A stretch of DNA of 64,000 bases from Mucilaginibacter sp. (GTDB taxonomy: Bacteria > Bacteroidota > Bacteroidia > Sphingobacteriales > Sphingobacteriaceae): assembly GCA_028288025.1 (NCBI GenBank), contig JAQBOM010000004.1, forward strand, positions 124,001 through 188,000, given 5' to 3'. This document shows, piece after piece, positions 62,291 to 64,000 of this stretch. The notes under the pieces are model-generated. The model was not told where the DNA came from. It ran no database searches and was given only the letters and a program-made list of their open reading frames with translations. Numbering within the stretch: the first letter of the stretch is position 1; each line of letters opens with the position of its first letter. The position numbers and the translations under genes were made by a program.

Positions 62291-64000
62291 ATGCAAAAAA
62301 GAAGGTTATTATTGTTAAGCTGGCTGCTGTTCGGCTGCTTTATGTCAGCATCAGGGCAAAAAAGATGGAAGGACACCTTTGGCAAGAGTATCGAATTTGA
62401 GACGATATCTACCGATCTCGGGACGGTAAGAACATGGTGCAGAGTAAGCGATAATGCAGTTGATCAGATTTTTTTAAAGCCGGGTAGAGATCATAACGAT
62501 CTTAAAAGTCCCATAATGCTGGGGGTTAAACTGAATCACACGCTTTCAGATTTTGACGGTGACAAGGTCACATCTATTTCTAAAAACTATACAAGCTATA
62601 TTATTTCTGATAGCTCGGCGGCTACTTTAATTGCCTTAGGCATCGCACCCAAAAATGTGAAGAATTACAAATACCGCGTGGTAGAGAATGATAGCATAGA
62701 GTTGATCCCATGGTCGCCCATACCCAAAATGGAACAAAAGTACGGGGCCAGAAAACCATATGGTTTTATTGGCGAATTTAAAGCCCCTGGAAAACAGATT
62801 ATGGTTGAAGTAGTTAATATTAAACATTATAATATAAGAGATGGCGTTATTTTTGACTGGCGGGTAAATTTTAAACCCGTTATTACACAAATTGATGTTT
62901 GGACTAAACACAACAAACGTTTTAACTTGAATTCCTCCAAATTAAACCGGGGCTATGCTACAAAGTTTGACAGCAGAACAGGTTTACCGCTCGATCTGAA
63001 ATTTCCTGTTGATAGTATAAATGATTTAGAGTTTCATGTAAAACAGCATCAAACCGTCCCATTTACAGTTTATATCATCCGCTATATGGACAATGACCAT
63101 TCTCAGGTGCCAATTGGTGAAGTGATAGGAGATTCTTATGAGCTCAACAGTCAGCAATTTGACATCCCGGGCAAATATGAGCTCATCATTCAACGAACGG
63201 GTGACTTACAAAGGGTAGATAAAAGCCAGCAACTCCGGATGCCTTTTGAAGTGTTGCCTTCACCTTTTTTGCAAAAAAAGGTATCTTTAAAGCAGGTTTT
63301 ACCTTATGCAATAGCAACACTCTCGTGTCTTACTTTATTGTTCTGGGCCTATCGCAGAAACAATAAAAGGAAATTGGGCAGATCTATACAGGCAAAAGAA
63401 AGCATTAATTTAAAACTAAGGTCCATCCGTTCACAGCTGAACCCTCATTTTATGTTCAATGCCTTAACTTCCATTCAAAACCTGATGAATAAAGATGATA
63501 CGAAGGCTGCTAATCATTACCTGGCCATGTTTGCTGATTTGACCCGAAAAGTTTTAAATACCAGCGAACAAGAACTCATCAGTTTGGAAGACGAGTTGAA
63601 AATAGTGGAAGATTACCTTCAAATGGAACAATTGCGCTTTGGCTTTCAATATCAAATTAAAGTGGATGACAGCATTAACATTGCCAATACCGATATACCG
63701 GCCATGCTTTTACAACCCTTTGTTGAGAATGCCGTAAAACACGGCATAGCGACATTGCAGCAAAAGGGAATGATTCAAGTGCTGATTAATAAACAGGAGA
63801 GCGACCTGGTATTATCGGTAACCGATAACGGGCAGGGTTTCAACAAAACTGCGGTTCAAAATAATATAACCTCTTTTGGATTAAAACTGAGTGAAGAACG
63901 AATTGCATTGCTTAATCAGGTATACAAGGATCAACCTGTTACTTTAAATATAGATTCTAAACCAACGGGTACTATAATAACTATAAACCTGACAAATTTG
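62291..64000 (+). CDS. LytS-type sensor histidine kinase, PF06580 family (3' end beyond right edge)
   Basis: An open frame of 570 codons from 62291 reaches the window edge without a stop. It has a signal peptide (MQKRRLLLLSWLLFGCFMSASG-Q), a long extracytoplasmic region (about 22-325) without a recognised domain, one membrane segment (about 335-355) and a His_kinase domain with H386 in SIRSQLNPHFMFNALTSIQN, followed by the ATPase part (LQPFVENAVKHGI, DNGQGFN). Probably only a few residues are missing. An ATG at 62273 is in frame and would add six residues. Such kinases pair with LytTR regulators; one may follow outside the window. Confidence 0.88.
   Translation, partial: MQKRRLLLLSWLLFGCFMSASGQKRWKDTFGKSIEFETISTDLGTVRTWCRVSDNAVDQIFLKPGRDHNDLKSPIMLGVKLNHTLSDFDGDKVTSISKNYTSYIISDSSAATLIALGIAPKNVKNYKYRVVENDSIELIPWSPIPKMEQKYGARKPYGFIGEFKAPGKQIMVEVVNIKHYNIRDGVIFDWRVNFKPVITQIDVWTKHNKRFNLNSSKLNRGYATKFDSRTGLPLDLKFPVDSINDLEFHVKQHQTVPFTVYIIRYMDNDHSQVPIGEVIGDSYELNSQQFDIPGKYELIIQRTGDLQRVDKSQQLRMPFEVLPSPFLQKKVSLKQVLPYAIATLSCLTLLFWAYRRNNKRKLGRSIQAKESINLKLRSIRSQLNPHFMFNALTSIQNLMNKDDTKAANHYLAMFADLTRKVLNTSEQELISLEDELKIVEDYLQMEQLRFGFQYQIKVDDSINIANTDIPAMLLQPFVENAVKHGIATLQQKGMIQVLINKQESDLVLSVTDNGQGFNKTAVQNNITSFGLKLSEERIALLNQVYKDQPVTLNIDSKPTGTIITINLTNL

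Noticed and set aside
1..64000. CRISPR arrays, tRNA or rRNA genes and insertion sequences
   Set aside because: The only regular tandem repeats are inside coding genes (240 bp, about 212 bp and about 570 bp periods), which are too long for CRISPR. No cloverleaf, rRNA segment, transposase or terminal inverted repeats with target duplication were seen.

Overview
The window reads as chromosome of a Bacteroidota member, most likely Sphingobacteriaceae close to Mucilaginibacter or Pedobacter. The support is indirect: TAnnTTTG-type promoters, few Shine-Dalgarno sequences, TPR-linked histidine kinases, SusC-like plug motifs, a carbohydrate-porin homologue, a GH78 rhamnosidase and lpxH. No database search was possible, so the genus is inference. 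I see no tRNA, rRNA, CRISPR array, insertion sequence or transposase.

Layout. 1-3071 is the N-terminal part of a huge secreted Ig/HYR-repeat protein that runs off the left edge. 3.1-6.5 kb holds a small secreted protein, a LytTR response regulator and a convergent TPR histidine kinase. 7.1-12.7 kb is an AT-rich island with a DUF1801 gene, a 1237-residue SIR2 protein and a RES-domain protein. It is flanked by two repeat-rich, gene-free stretches (6531-7157 and 13467-13979) and is the best candidate for an undescribed system, a two-gene NAD-targeting defence module. 13.9-16.7 kb is an alpha-L-rhamnosidase.

17.1-22.6 kb is the rpsP-rimM-trmD-rplS translation cluster, split by small accessory genes (VOC protein, CoA-binding protein, HTH regulator, two paralogous membrane proteins, a lipoprotein). 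22.8-34.3 kb is a signalling array: one PAS-HisKA protein without an ATPase domain, then three tightly packed TPR histidine kinases with almost identical cores. The middle one is 2160 residues with eight repeated LERVR modules.

34.5-45 kb carries lpxH, a vWA surface protein divergent from an ECF sigma/anti-sigma pair, DUF4197, Pit/DUF47 phosphate transport, a PhoR-like kinase, YceI and a porin behind a metalloregulator-like operator. 45-49 kb holds a SprT-like protease, feoB-feoA, a 47-residue lipoprotein, VanZ and gcvH. 49.3-61.2 kb contains DUF4142, a three-part phosphoesterase/kinase-like/barrel protein and a probable surface-glycan locus (YaiO barrel, unknown anchored protein, LTA-synthase-like enzyme, GT2, HEAT protein, CheY-like regulator). 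The window ends with a START-domain protein and a LytS-type kinase cut by the right edge.

How the genes may work together. Envelope sensing and surface construction dominate: one-step sensor kinases, ECF control of a vWA surface protein, metal and phosphate uptake with visible regulatory sites, and a membrane glycan synthase with its own receiver protein. Functional links between neighbours are inferred from strand, spacing and overlap only.
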